Source: Metridium senile
Taxonomy: Eukaryota; Cnidaria; Anthozoa; Actiniaria; Metridiidae
Direction of reading: 5' to 3'
Length of the DNA stretch: 64,000 bases
Assembly: GCA_949775045.1 (NCBI GenBank)
Contig: OX459100.1
Coordinates: 7,353,462 to 7,417,461, forward strand
Shown: positions 1 to 11,258 of the stretch, piece by piece
How the letters are laid out: each line of letters opens with the position of its first letter
Position numbering within the stretch: position 1 is the stretch's first letter
Made by a program: the position numbers and the translations under genes
The notes under the pieces: model-generated
Told to the model about the DNA's origin: nothing
Seen by the model: the letters and a program-made list of their open reading frames with translations, nothing else
The model's database searches: none

Positions 1-1000
1 CATAATCGTCTGGAAAAGAAAACATATGGTTGGGTACACCTGTTGGTAGTAATAATTTATCTTGCTCGCGTATTCTATGAGTGTTCCAAACATTTACAAA
101 TGTATCGCATTCTTTCTGGATCACTGGCATGAATACATAAGACAACAACTGCCTATGGAGGTCGTTATAGGGATCGTAATCGTTTGCTCTCAATAACTGG
201 GTTAACTGTACTTTAAAGTAGAGCTCAAGTCTTTCGTGTAAATCGCGCCACCAACGCTCAATCTTGTTCGAAGTGGATGGACCATATATCACTGAGTCAA
301 GAGGATTGTCCATGATGCCTTTGCTGTTTATAAGGTAAGCATGAAGTGTAGCCATCTTTCCAGTCTCCGTTCCTTTATCAATCCTCAAGTATTTTGGTAT
401 TACTTGGGCTTCATACAGGTATTCAAGGTAGTGTTTACCGATAATAACAGGATTTGAGTTGGAATGACAGATGTACAAAAACAATATTTTCCTTGAAAAT
501 GTATCGATAGCTCCGTAGATACCCAGAGGAAAAGTCCAGTTCTGGTAACCGCAAAGTTTATCGTGACCATCCAACGATACTACTGCTAGCGGACCTTCAC
601 ATGCAAATGGTACTTTCTTCTTCTTTTTCTTCTTTTGAAGCCCTCTAGCTTCAAGACCTTCTGGATCCATCTCCACCATCATGTTGTATACTAAATGTCT
701 TGGAACTTTTATATCATATTCAGTACGTAACTTCTGGTTTAGTGCTCTATAACCGAGTAATTGTCCTGGCCCATCGAGCTCTTTTTCGATGGCATTTGAG
801 ACTTCTTCAAGAGGGGTAGCATAATCAATGTATTTGATGCCAAAGAAACGAAGACGACGATCGAGAGTTGGAAGACTCCAACTATAACTTGGGTAATCTC
901 TCCTCACAAAGTCTAAAATTTCTTTTCTTTTCAAGATTTCTTTCACGTACTTTGATAAATCCAGTTGTAAACTTTCGTCATCCTTCCATTGATCCGCCAT
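1..1000 (-). CDS. DDE/rve integrase-core protein, C-terminus off the window edge
   Basis: A single uninterrupted minus-strand frame starts at the ATG complementing 998-1000 (MADQWKDDES) and runs 333 codons to the left edge with no stop. Residues about 20-55 form a helix-turn-helix-like region. A run of seven lysines follows near residue 123-129. The integrase core then shows the acidic triad in context: D144 (SLDGHDKL), D208 (RIDKGTETG) and E248 (SNKIERWWRDLHERLE). This is the rve/DDE fold of integrases and DNA transposases, of the intronless integrase-core type often multicopy in cnidarian, sponge and fish genomes. No terminal repeats or target duplication are visible because the element's other side is outside the window. 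The intact frame suggests a recent or maintained copy. Domain call is strong; whether it is an active transposase or a domesticated gene cannot be told here. Confidence 0.85.
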   Translation of the reverse strand, partial: MADQWKDDESLQLDLSKYVKEILKRKEILDFVRRDYPSYSWSLPTLDRRLRFFGIKYIDYATPLEEVSNAIEKELDGPGQLLGYRALNQKLRTEYDIKVPRHLVYNMMVEMDPEGLEARGLQKKKKKKKVPFACEGPLAVVSLDGHDKLCGYQNWTFPLGIYGAIDTFSRKILFLYICHSNSNPVIIGKHYLEYLYEAQVIPKYLRIDKGTETGKMATLHAYLINSKGIMDNPLDSVIYGPSTSNKIERWWRDLHERLELYFKVQLTQLLRANDYDPYNDLHRQLLSYVFMPVIQKECDTFVNVWNTHRIREQDKLLLPTGVPNHMFSFPDDY

Positions 1001-1627
1001 AACTAAAACCGCGTGCTGGAATGTGACAGGCAAAGGATCATGGGATACGCTGATAATGATAACGATGGGCCACGTGAAGCTTTTCATTTTTTTTTTTTCA
1101 ATGGGCCGGCCGAGCGAGATAATTTTTGAATTAAAAAGAGAAATCAACTGCAAATTTAATTTTAATTTACCAAAAATACTAGTAATAATAAAAATAATAA
1201 ATAAAACGTTTTAGACTTTACTTTTGAAATCAATTTCATACTAAAATTGAACGTGAATTCAAAATTAAAATAGAAATCACAATGGAAATGGAAAAGGAAA
1301 TTAAAATAAGAATAAAAATGGAAATAGAATTCGAAAAGTATAGTATAAAAATGGATGATAACCATGGGCCACCATACACTAGATATGACATAAATTGAAC
1401 TATTTTAGTCTTGTGAAATATTTTTGTAGTGATTTTGGTGATTTCGGTTCTGTTGTTGTTGTATGAACACTGCTTCACAACGCTTTCAAAACTCCTTTCC
1501 AAATAGGGTTATATCTGACTAAAAATGTCAATAAAATGCTATATACGTGATTTACATGTTACTTTATATTTTTTTTACTTATAAACCTATGAATTGATGG
1601 TAAAAGTTGATATTTGCGTGAGTACAA
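1001..1627. other. AT-rich intergenic region between two divergent genes
   Basis: This spacer separates the divergently oriented integrase-core gene and the TK2-like gene. It holds A-rich, low-complexity runs (about 1240-1350, A-rich with GAAAT/AAAAT words) that create short meaningless frames on the minus strand. I see no gene. The promoter of the kinase gene most likely lies in its right end. Confidence 0.6.
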
Positions 1628-1641
1628 TTCGCCCGCCAAAA
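1628..1641 (-). promoter_or_regulatory. candidate E2F site upstream of the TK2-like gene
   Basis: The minus strand reads TTTTGGCGGGCGAA, which contains the E2F core TTTTGGCGGG. It lies 70 bp before the predicted kinase start codon. Nucleotide-salvage and S-phase genes are classic E2F targets in animals, so the placement is plausible. Function is inferred from motif and position only. Confidence 0.4.
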
Positions 1642-1710
1642 CGGACAAAAAATTGACGCCATGCCGTGTTTTTTTCTCACAAAACGAGCTCTTTTTTATT
1701 CTTTCTAGAC

Positions 1711-4700
1711 ATGATTGGTATAAAAGACGTAATGAGAGGCGATGAGCACTGCACTTTACCAGACAAACGACTGAAAGACAGAAATATCACGGTTTGTAAC
1801 TGAGAATTTGATTTTGTTACATTCTTATTCATGGTGTTAATTCCATATGTCTGTTGTAGATTGCCATTGAGGGAAACATAGGCAGTGGAAAGACAACTTT
1901 ACTGAAGTACTTCAGACAGAACCCTATTGTTGAGGTAAAGATATGTATAAGCTCCCCGAAATATGTGTATAGGGAATATATGTTAGATTTTTCTCTAATT
2001 TTTGTATTATGGATTGCAACGCTAAAAGCACAAGGGCACTTCGTTCCTTTATAAATATGATTATATTTAATTATCTGCTCTTGTAATTAAACTTACAAAA
2101 TTAAACTTGAAATGTCAGAAAGTACTTTTATGCACTCTTTCCATTGATGTTGTTGTATGATTGAGTTATAATGCAAATAACACATAAATCTTTGGTGCCA
2201 ATATGTGCATTATGCTTGCTAATATAAGGGACTGGTCATAAAGTATGGGGGGGGGGGGGGGGGGGGGGGGGGGGTTGGGCCAGAAAAAATGGTGGGGTGG
2301 GCCATAATTTTTGAGCATGAAAAAGGGGGTGGGCCATGAAAAATTAAGCAATGCACTGGGGGTATTTTGGGGTAATTGTGGTGCATTGTATAGGGGTGGG
2401 CTACGTGTAACTATGCATAGACTAAAGGGTGGGCCAATAAAAGTCATTCCTTGGGAATTCTGAATTTTCCGGCACACCCCCCCTATACTTTATGACCAGT
2501 CCCTAACAGTATATTTGTAGTAACAATAGAGAGATATAAATGTGAAAATATATAAAATGCTCCATCTGTGTTAAGGTTATTGAAGAACCAGTGAAGAAGT
2601 GGCAAAATGTTGGTGGACAAAACCTTCTGGTGAGTAAACAACAATGACTTCCTTCATTTGAGCAACAATAAAAATGTCTTCTTTCATCAAAAGTAAGGAG
2701 TAAATTCACTATTTGATGTATTAATATTGCAGGGTTTGTTCTATGAAGACTGTCAGAGATGGAGTTACTTGTTTGAGTCTTATAATTACTTTCTCCTCAC
2801 TTTGATGGAGGTGCATAAGAGACCACATGTAAGTACCTTGTGACCCCTAAGTTTTCATAGGTTCCAGTATACATACAGTTAAAAAGGAAATATAAAAGGA
2901 AACTAGCGACTAAACTAGTATAGGCTGTGTTGGTGTTTGATGTAAACGATAGGTAATATAATGAAATTTGTAACACTGTAAAAAATGTTGACTTAACTTT
3001 ACTGACGTTTCAAGCTTTAACCCTTTGTTGGAGTAAAAGAGTTAGTTTAACTCAGTAAAGTTAAGTCAACATTTTTTACAGGGTGTTACAAATTTCATTA
3101 TATTACCTATCAATTAAAAAGAAAAGGCACTAATACTTAGCATCAGATGTTCCTTCAGCTAGAAGTAAGCTGGTATCCTAGGAAGTGGCCTGTGTGCTCT
3201 TCCCTGCCTCCCCATCAATACTCCATTTTACTGTACAAAGCTACTCAAAGCATCACAGAATGGAGAGAAGTTGCAGAAGCGTGAGGGGTTAATCCCAGGA
3301 CCTTTTGCTGCCGATAGTTGCACACTAACCAACTGAGGTGCACTTGTTTCTAACTATCAGTTTAATGTTACTTTTCAATGTTGTTTTTTTCCAGAACAAA
3401 CCTATCAAGATGATTGAAAGAAGTGTGTACAGTGGTTATTACTGCTTTGAGCACAACCTCTGTGCCAGGTAAACAAACTTTGATCAAGCACACTAGTATA
3501 GGCTGCGTCAGTGTTTAATATAAAGCTAGGCAATAAAATGTAACACCCCGTAAAAATTTAACTTTACTGACAATTTGAGCTGGGCTAAAGCTTGAAAAAG
3601 TTAAGTTAAGTAACAAGTTTCAAATGGAAACTAGCGTAGTATAGGCTGTGTCGGTGTTTGATATAAACGATAGGTAATATAATGAAATATGTAACACCGT
3701 AAAAAATGTTGACTTAACTTTACTGCTTTAGCCCTTCGTCTGAGTAAACAAAGTTTTATTACCTATCGTTTAAAAGTTTCATTTTATTGCTTATGAAACT
3801 ATAGATAAATCATCCTTATTGATACTATTTGTTAAGTCAGAATCTTTTCAATACTTGTGTTTGTAAATCTAACTGATAATTATACCATTTAGTGGCCTTA
3901 TGTCATCTACTGAGCATGGTGTCCATGATCACTGGTTTAACTGGATCACAGAACAGGAAAAACCAGATCTGGATCTCATCGGTTAGTACTGGGGAAATAT
4001 GAGCAAACATTCTTGTTCTAAACATTATTTTGTAGTTTTAAACTTTGGCTATAATTTTTACAATTATCAGATAAAATTTAATAATAAAATGATAAAATGC
4101 TGCAAACAGCCTTAGGAACAAGTGTAGCTCAGTTGGTTAGTGCGCAGCTTTTGGAGCGAGAGGTCACAAGTTCGATCCCCAGTGGCCTCACACTTTTTTC
4201 GACTTCTTTCCAATCAGTGTAGCTTTAAGTAGCTTTAAATACTTGTAAAATGGAGCACTGTTGGAGGGAGGGGAAGAGAGCGCACCGTCAGCTTCCTGGG
4301 AGACCAGCTTACTTCAAGCTGAAGGAACTATCAACGCTTAATAATAATACTTTTCCTTTTCCTTTAATCGAAATCTTTTTAAAAGTTTAAAACTTGGTAA
4401 AATTGAGGTGAACTATGTGTTTCATAATTGGTACACATAATCATTCACTTTGGCCCAACACCGCTGTAGCTTAAACCTTTGTCAGAGTGAAAACTAATCT
4501 CATACACATCTACTGTCTGTCTAATATAATCATCTATTCTATTAGTATATCTGAGAACCAGCCCTGAGAATTGCATGGAAAGAATCAAAATGAGGAACCG
4601 CAATGAAGAAACATCAGTCAAAATGGTATGTACTTGTTAAGAGAATCAGTCATGTTTGTTAAATTTAATTGAACTTTTCTTTGGCTCAAAAACCTGAGAA

Positions 4701-5857
4701 CTGCCTGTGAAATTTATGAAACTACAATAATCTGAAAAGCGTTCAAACAAAAATACCAAAGTTGTGTGAAAGGCTGATTCAATTCCTATTTTGGAATAGA
4801 ATGTTGAGTTATTTCACACCCAAGTTGAAACATAACTAAATCAAATCTGTCAATTTTCACACATCCTCTGTCTGTATGTAAGTGAGAGTGATAGTCCGTT
4901 GTAGGCTGTGTTGATTTGTTTTGACAAAGAGTAAGTGGTTTGTTTCTTAATGTGTGTATTTGTTTGTAGGATCTTTTAAATGCTCTGCATGAGAGACATG
5001 AGTCGTGGCTTATCCGTCAAGACTACCCCTTGCCTGCACCTGTCTTGGTAAATAAAACAACTCTATTTATATATTTGTACTTTCATTGATTGATTGATCC
5101 ATTCTCTACCTTCCTTCCTTCCTTCCTACCTTCCTTCCTTCATGAAATCATTCATTCATCTAACCAATCATTAGTTCATTCATTTATCTATAGTTTCGCT
5201 TTCGGGATTATTTTACTGCTGTACAAGCCAATGACTTATTACTGCTTTATTGCTTATGCTGGCTTGTACAGCAGTAAAATAATCCAAAAGCGAAACTATT
5301 GAACTCAGGGGCCTGCCGCTACAGTAGAATAACTTCTAATCTACCAATGAGACTTGAATTAATTCATATATTCAATCATTAATTTATCCATGTGTCCATG
5401 GATCCATTTATTCACCCAATCATCCTTCATCCATCCATTCATTCATCCATCCATTTGTTCATTCACTTATCCACTTTTTGTCCATTTATTTATTTATCCA
5501 TTCATCCATATATTCATTAATTCATGTAACCATACATTCATCCATCCATTCATTTATCCAATCATTCGTCCATACATACAACCATTTATTTATCCATTCT
5601 TCCATTCTTTTATGCATTCACTTATTTTTTCATTCATCCACTTCCACATTTATTCTTTAATGTCTGTTTTTCTTAATTTCTTTTAAAAATTTACAGATTC
5701 ATTCATTAATTACTCATACACTCATCTATATATCTTCTTTCAGGTTGTTGATGGCAATAAATCATTAAATGAAATGTATGAATATTACAATACTAACTGC
5801 GACAGTCTTTTGGGCATCAACCCATGTAGCCAATCAGTTGGAGTCGAAGTGAATTGA
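1711..5857 (+). CDS. TK2: thymidine kinase 2 / deoxynucleoside kinase, nine exons
   Basis: The product phosphorylates deoxynucleosides (thymidine, deoxycytidine) in the salvage pathway. Exons are 1711-1791, 1860-1934, 2576-2629, 2733-2828, 3395-3468, 3893-3981, 4546-4625, 4970-5047 and 5744-5857. All junctions are GT-AG and phase-consistent, giving 246 aa. Visible motifs: the P-loop GNIGSGKT at residues 32-39, [12 protein letters not shown] of the substrate region, the ERS motif at 110-112, and the LID region with [10 protein letters not shown] near 169-178. Length matches the TK2/dNK family. The N-terminal 27 residues are not an obvious mitochondrial presequence, so location is open. ATG 1711 is the first in-frame start; an in-frame ATG at 1732 would shorten it by seven residues. 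A TATAAAAG word at 1719-1726 sits inside exon 1, probably by chance. Introns are packed with SINEs and foldback repeats. Confidence 0.92.
2227..2504. mobile_element. foldback MITE with a long G tract, in TK2 intron 2
   Basis: The two ends are inverted copies (AGGGACTGGTCATAAAGTAT at the left, its complement at the right). Just inside the left end is an uninterrupted run of 28 G (2247-2274); the matching right-hand position has only seven C. The interior is rich in GGTGGGCCA words. No coding capacity. It resembles a non-autonomous DNA transposon whose inner G run has expanded on one side. Confidence 0.7.
2948..3111. repeat. foldback element, TK2 intron 4
   Basis: The arms are about 60-bp inverted copies beginning GATAGGTAATATAATGAAAT, with a short loop. 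It is preceded by a family-specific leader (CTAGTATAGGCTGTGTTGG). The same family recurs at 3489-3608 and 3630-3771 in the next intron, so at least three copies lie within 900 bp. Confidence 0.75.
3137..3350 (-). mobile_element. tRNA-derived SINE, minus orientation
   Basis: Reading the minus strand, a tRNA-like head with an A-box (CCTCAGTTGGTTAG region, complement of 3325-3340) and a B-box-like GGGATTAACCC region is followed by a body shared with the copies at 4115, 10375 and 16912. The body includes a segment with CAGTAAAATGGAG and a 3' part with AAGCTGAAGGAAC. It is diverged and sits in TK2 intron 4. Confidence 0.7.
3489..3771. repeat. two further copies of the GATAGGTAATATAATG foldback family
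   Basis: Positions 3489-3608 hold a diverged partial copy and 3630-3771 a better one. Both begin with the leader AGTATAGGCTG(T/C)GTC. The second ends with ATTACCTATCGTTT, the inverse of its start. Both lie in TK2 intron 5. Confidence 0.65.
4115..4375 (+). mobile_element. tRNA-derived SINE, best-preserved copy
   Basis: The head has a canonical RNA polymerase III A-box (TAGCTCAGTTGG, 4125-4136) and B-box (GTTCGATCC, 4170-4178) at tRNA spacing. It is followed by a non-tRNA body (ACTTCTTTCCAATCAG, GGAGCACTGTTGGAGGGAG) and a pyrimidine-rich tail near 4370. It lies in the sense orientation within TK2 intron 6. The long unrelated body, the poor acceptor stem and the relatives elsewhere in the window mark it as a SINE rather than a tRNA gene. 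Confidence 0.8.
5095..5690. repeat. TTCATCCA-type tetranucleotide repeats, TK2 intron 8
   Basis: CTTC repeats (5105-5145) lead into a long degenerate ATTC/ATCC tract (5350-5690). It reads open in several frames as Ser/Ile/His/Phe-rich strings with no relation to a real protein. A 110-bp inverted repeat (5190-5299) interrupts it. Confidence 0.85.
5190..5299. repeat. small palindromic MITE
   Basis: The ends ATAGTTTCGCTTT and its complement bracket arms of roughly 45 bp that also contain ACTGCTGTACAAGCCA, with a short loop between. It is non-coding. Confidence 0.7.
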
Positions 5858-6055
5858 TAGCAAAAAGTAGTTTTCAAGTAAAATTCTCTAGTATAAACAG
5901 CAAACTGTCACTATCAAATAGTCAAGTACACATCGACAGTGAATCAATTGTCAGTTTGTAACAGCGATTTACTTTAGTTACTGCAAAGTTCATAGTATTA
6001 TTATGAATGGGTATATTTCTTTGAAGTAACTTTGCTTTCTTCATGTACTACTGTA

Positions 6056-6267
6056 CAGTGAGGACACTCGAACTGTGAACACTTTGACTTTTTTGTTACT
6101 TTTTTTGACCCACATCCCTTGAGCGAATAGATTAGAAATAAGATTTATTATGAACACTTAGTGTATTTGAACTCACTGCTTAATTTTTAGAGGTTTGAAT
6201 CAGTAGAAGGTTTAGCAAATAATAGCATGAAAAAAGTCAAGTGTTCACAGTTCAAGTATCCTCACTG
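6056..6267. mobile_element. TA-flanked MITE, CAGTGAGGAC family
   Basis: The terminal inverted repeats start CAGTGAGGACACTCGAAC and are bordered by TA on both sides, the signature of Tc1/mariner-type insertion. It is 212 bp, non-coding, and the only uninterrupted copy in the window. Other copies at 24311-26792 and about 56715-57506 are each split by a TTAA-type element. Confidence 0.8.
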
Positions 6268-7329
6268 TAACCATAGGTAATATGCTGTAACATTGAATAC
6301 ATTACAATGGAACTACTTAATTTACTTCTAATATGAACCCAGCTTGTACAAAGTTATATATCACCAAACTTCCTCTTAATATTTCTTCAAAAGAAAATAC
6401 TTGAAAAATATATATCATTTGATGATTGTGAGAAGTTATATATTTATTGCACTTGATTGTCTTTTCAAAGGTTTTAAATGAGCACATAAAAATTTCCTCC
6501 ATTTTCATGAAAACAGAGTTGTAAGGGAAATAGAAAATAAAGAAACATTTAAATTCCAAACTGTTTTAGAGTTAACTTGGACGTTATTTTTAGTGACAGG
6601 CCATAGGGGACCAGTCATTTACAGGAAGGGGGGGGGGGGGGGGTCTGGTACATTCTGGTACATTTTGTGACTTGTGGTGACTGGCTACTTTTGAATGTCT
6701 TTTGAACGTTCGATTCAAACCCATGATGTGCGCTCACACAAAAACAACCATACATGTTTTGAGCTTCAATAAGGCAAACCCTTGAATTTTGCTTCAAAAT
6801 ATTGTGCGTTTGCATTGATTAAATGTTGATTATCTCGAAAATGAGCTTGGGACACCCCATTTTTTATTATTATTTGAATTCACCATTAAATTTCACATTA
6901 ATAAATGGTAGTTTAAAGAAAAGTTTAACATTATTTCCAAAAGTAGCCAGTCACCTTGAAGGGCCCTTTGTCACTATTTAGCCCTATGAAAAGACTATAA
7001 AAAGACTATGAAAACCTTAGGAAAAGCCTATTACTGCAGTTTTCAACTTTCTGCAAACTCAGACATTCTAACGGTTTGTTGTGAAATACGTTTTTTGGTT
7101 GCTGTCAATCAAAGACATAAAAGGTGCTGACTAATTAGCACCAGCCAAAAATGTGTTTCATAACTGGCCTTTGGAATGTCTGAGTTTGCAGAAAGACGAA
7201 AAGCCTACGGAAAGTCTATGAAAAGCCTATTTCTTAGGAAAAGTCAAAAATATCGAAAAATGCTGCTTTATACTACGTCCGTGTTCCGCAGTCCATTTCG
7301 ATCCAGCATCACAAGGTCGCGTGCTACCC
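6268..7329. other. gene-free spacer with one foldback repeat
   Basis: No gene is recognised. A G run (about 6628-6642) follows GGGGACCAGTCATTTACAGG. A 149-bp inverted repeat lies at 7047-7195 (arms CTTTCTGCAAACTCAGACAT and complement). The rest is ordinary AT-rich sequence. Confidence 0.6.
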
Positions 7330-8035
7330 ATGATGCATCTCTGTAGAGAAGGCGGCAAAATCAAAATGGCGAATATTTAAAGGGAAGGCTTCTTCAAGAA
7401 AACCTCATTTTTCACGGTAAGAAAACAATTAATCCAATACAAATTACACAAAATCTACTTTTAAGTCTTAAAGATACTGCTTAGCAGTTTTCAAGTACTT
7501 TTTAAATCGTATTTGGTGTGTAAAAAGTGAATTAAAATTTCGGTGCTCAGTGCTCAGCGCACGTGGGGAGAGTCATGCCGTCTTGTTTTTCGTCTATTTA
7601 TGCAGTATATAGTCACACTTTGCTAGACACTTTGACTTCGAAACTTTACTTGGTAGTTTTTTTTCTACTATTCTCCAGTGTTTTTCTCGTTTTGTGTATT
7701 TATTTATTTTTGTGTGTATACTGTTAGATCACGTGACTTTATTTTCTTGTATTTACATTTAATTATATTAGTGGGGTGTCAAGTTTTACTTTTAAAAAGA
7801 TAATACATTGTTCTGGTTTGTGTGAAAACATCTATCATATTTTGTATGTTACACATTTTCTTATTTTTGTCATTTACATCAGCTATATTTTTAATTTTTC
7901 AAGAGCAAATTAGCACTTAATTAAAATTGTTCTACTGGTAATTTCTTTACAGGACAGCAATTTATCACTCAAGATGTCATCACAAGACCTACATAAGGAT
8001 GAAATGGCTGTACCAACTAGCAATAATCAGCATAC
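7330..8035 (+). other. possible 5' exons of an unrecognised gene
   Basis: A GC-richer stretch at 7260-7416 ends in a good donor (ACG|GTAAGA). An acceptor (TTCTTTACAG, ending 7953) precedes a short frame beginning with the ATG at about 7973 (MSSQDLHKDEMAVPTSNNQH) that could end at a GTTTGT donor near 8035. The frame has no recognisable domain and no clear downstream exons; 45-bp minisatellite DNA follows. It could equally be chance splice-like sites. Confidence 0.2.
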
Positions 8036-8109
8036 AGTTTGTTCTTGCAGTTTTACTTTCTTGGTGTTTTATTTCAGAGGATATGTGAGTATGATGTTGA
8101 TGTACATTA

Positions 8110-8343
8110 TAACGTGACATGCAGAAGCATGCAGAGTGCGACATGCAGAAGCATGACCACCATAAATGTATTCACATTCTGCATTGATGCATTGGCTCTT
8201 GTTCATTAAAAAAACATGTTTCCATGGGAAGTTATCTGGTTTTACCAAATAAGACATTTAAAAGTTTGTATGTTACAAAATAGGTTGTGTAAAGAAGCTG
8301 AATGTGAATACATTTAAAGTGGTCATACTTTTGAGCATTGCAC
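8110..8343. mobile_element. diverged member of the GCGCAAAAGTATGACCAC MITE family
   Basis: The left part (GCATGACCACCATAAATGTA) and right part (TTTAAAGTGGTCATACTTTT) match the ends of the copies at 19078, 49801 and 62931. The middle GTTATCTGGTTTTACCAAAT matches their TTGTCTGATTTTACCGAATA core. It is the most decayed of four copies. Confidence 0.55.
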
Positions 8344-8744
8344 TCTAATTTGTTTTGTAAGTAATTTATTGGGAAGATGGAATTCGCTGAATTGGAAAAG
8401 TAATAGTTTTTTTTCTTCTTTGTTGCTAGCATATTTAACCAAGGAAGAATCAATAACGTAAACCCATAAGACTATAATAGTAAAAGTGCAAAAGTCAAAT
8501 CAAAAACTATTACTGTTTTTTTTTTTTGCAAGAATTTTTTATTCAATAAGCCACTAAAACTGCAGCATAATTATTCCAATAATTGACTGTTGCAAATGAT
8601 CAAAACTAATATGGAGGCATTTATATTAGAATGATTCAGGATGAGATATTTTTCACGTTGTTGTTTGTTTGTGTTTAATTATGTTAAAATGTCATAAAAT
8701 GAAAAAATGAGTCCAACAGTACAAACAACAAATAACTCTATGGA

Positions 8745-9835
8745 TATGACACTCACACTACCATGACAACACATTGACTGTTACTAGACACCTTACTACT
8801 ACTACTATGACAACACATTGACTGTTACTAGACACCTTATTACAATGACAATGACAACACAATGACTGTTACTATGACACCTTATTACAATTACCATGAC
8901 AACACATTGACTGGTACAATGACACCTTATTACAATGACAATGACAACACAATGACTGTTACTATGACACCTTATTACAATTACCATGACAACACATTGA
9001 CTGTTACTATTACACCTTATTACTACTACCATGACAACACATTGACTGGTACAATGACACCTTATTACAATGACAATGACAACACAATGACTGTTACTAT
9101 GACACCTTATTACAATTACCATGACAACACATTGACTGTTACTATGACACCTTATTACTACTACCATGACAACACATTTACTGTTACTATGACACCTTAC
9201 TACAACTACCTTGACAACACATTGACTGTAACAATGACACCTTATTACTACTACCATGACAACACAATGACTGTTACTAATACACCTTACTACTACCATG
9301 ACAACACATTGACTATTACAATGACACCTTATTACTACTACCAGGACAACACATTGACTGTTACTATTACATCTTAATACAACTACCATGACAACAAATT
9401 GACTGTTACTATGACACCTTATTACTACTACCATGACAACACATTGACTGTTACTATGGCATCTTATTACTACTACCATGACAACATATTGACTGTTACT
9501 ATGACATCTTATTACTACTACCATGACAACATATTGACTGTTACTATGACATCTTATTACTACTACCATGACAACACATTTACTGTTACTATGACATCTT
9601 ATTACTACTACCATGACAACACATTTACTGTTACTATGACATCTTATTACTACTACCATGACAACACATTTACTGTTACTATGACACCTTATTACTACTA
9701 CCATGACAACACATTTACTGTTACTATGACATCTTATTACTACTACCATGACAACACATTTACTGTTACTATGACATCTTACTACTACTACCATGACAAC
9801 ACATTGACTGTTGCTATGACAATATGTTACAATGA
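8745..9835. repeat. 45-bp minisatellite, array 1
   Basis: About 24 units of 45 bp share the core ATGACAACACATTGACTGTT followed by ACTATGACACCTTATTACTA-type sequence. Because 45 is a multiple of three and the unit lacks stops in some frames, both strands read open for hundreds of codons (Tyr/Asp/Thr-rich on plus, Val/Cys/Ser-rich on minus). There are no splice or start signals of a real gene. Point differences group by neighbouring units, as expected from unequal exchange. Confidence 0.9.
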
Positions 9836-10374
9836 CATCATCTCAATGGCAGAAAATGAATTATTTTAACTAATTAATATTATTCTAATTAATAACTCTT
9901 CTCATATTTTGTGTTGGTGAATTCTAAAAAATAATGTTACCAAGACTGGCTGATAATTGTGAAAAATGTTGATGGATGTTCAATATGTAAACAACCATGG
10001 ATAACTAAAATGTTAAACATTGAGTTAAAAAAAAGTTAAAAATCTAAACAAGGGAGGGCAATGTTATATTTATCTTAATTATGAAATTATTATGATATTA
10101 ATTATGAAAGTTGCAATAATTATGAATATTTGAAAGTTGCATTTCAATCATCAACAATTTTTTGGTCACCAACAACAAGGCACCTGTACAATGTATGTAT
10201 TGAGCACTTTAGAGTCAAACAGTTCTATGTCTTTCCTATTGAAAATACTTGGAACCATTGTATGTTACATTCACTGAAAGTCAAGTAAAAAGCAGAGAAC
10301 CATATTTTATGCCAGAAGTCCCTAAAGAGCTATCAGAGAGCTACCAGAGAGCTACCAGAGAGCTACCAGAGAGC
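9836..10374. other. AT-rich spacer
   Basis: Nothing recognisable except a short direct repeat (GAGAGCTACCA repeated four times at about 10336-10375) just before the SINE. Confidence 0.5.
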
Positions 10375-10545
10375 CAGCAGTGCACTCATTTCACTCCGCC
10401 CTCTCCATCAGTGCAATCCATCAGTGCTATTTTAGGCTACTTGGAAAGGAAAGAAGTTGAAACAAAGATGAAAAGTCACTGGGCATTGAACTTGGGACCT
10501 CTCACACCAAAATATTCAAACTAACCAACTGTGCCATCCCTGCTC
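10375..10545 (-). mobile_element. tRNA-derived SINE, minus orientation
   Basis: It reads as the complement of the 4115 copy. Its tRNA head lies at 10480-10545 (complement of GAACTTGGGACCTCTCACAC and AACCAACTGTGCCATC). The body contains the complement of CAGTGCACTCATTTCACTCC. It is truncated at its 3' end relative to the 4115 copy. Confidence 0.7.
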
Positions 10546-10811
10546 ATTACATCAATGGCGTACTTGGTATTTATCATTTGCTGCCACCTATAAGAGAAGC
10601 ACCAGGCTATACTCAGCAAACTTAAGAAATTATTTCTTCAGAGATCTTCAACTTACAAGAGTGCCATTACAGTTACACCATGTTGCAGTCATCAAACTGC
10701 TCATACCATTCTTTGCTATTTTATGAAACAATTTCAGTTCATTGATTAAGAGATTCAATTCAAAACACCAAACCTCATGAATCTCTTTGTATCTCTCACT
10801 GTTTTCCATGA

Positions 10812-11258
10812 GCAGAGAAGTACTACACCAAGAGTTCAACCAAGTCTGTCTTACTAAAGAAACTCAAACATTTGTTTTTTGGAGTTTGAATTATGTTGCA
10901 TCTTTTTCCAGTGATCAAAAGTAAAGCTTTTTTTGGGATAACATAAAAAGTTTTCCATCAGCAGAGAAGTACATGTACTGCACCAAAAGTTCAACCAAGT
11001 CTGTCTCACTAAAGAAACTTAAACTTTTTTTTTTTTGAGTTTAAAGTGTTGCATCTTTTCCAAGTGATCAAAAGTAAAGCTTTTTTTGGGATGACATAAA
11101 AAGTTTTCCATCAGCAGAGAAGTACATGTACTGCACCAAAAGTTCTACCAAGTCTGTCTTACTAAAGAAACTTAAACTTTTTTTTTTTGAGTTTAAAGTG
11201 TTGCATCTTTTCCCAGTGATCAAAAGTAAAGCTTTTTTTGGGATGACATAAAAAGTTA
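10812..11258. repeat. tandem repeat, about 148-bp unit, three copies
   Basis: Three consecutive units (starting near 10812, 10960 and 11114) each contain AGCAGAGAAGTAC, AGTCTGTCT(C/T)ACTAAAGAA and GTGATCAAAAGTAAAGC, with a variable T run. The second and third are closer to each other than to the first. Non-coding. Confidence 0.85.

Noticed and set aside
1719..1726. TATA box TATAAAAG for the kinase gene
   Set aside because: It lies within the predicted first coding exon, and a start site 30 bp downstream would leave no in-frame ATG before the P-loop.
2166..2477. Minus-strand proline-rich open frame
   Set aside because: Its proline run is the translated G tract of a MITE.
4120..4185. A functional tRNA gene
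   Set aside because: A and B boxes are present, but the acceptor stem is poor, a SINE body follows directly, and related copies occur elsewhere in the window.
5390..5686. Ile/His/Phe/Ser-rich open frames
   Set aside because: They are translations of degenerate ATTC/ATCC repeats inside a TK2 intron; the same holds for 32393-32695 and 50664-50912.
8805..9869. Long open frames on both strands (up to 329 codons) over the 45-bp repeats
   Set aside because: The frames are a by-product of a 45-bp period lacking stops; they have no start context, splice signals or non-repetitive coding flank. The same applies to 14667-15266.
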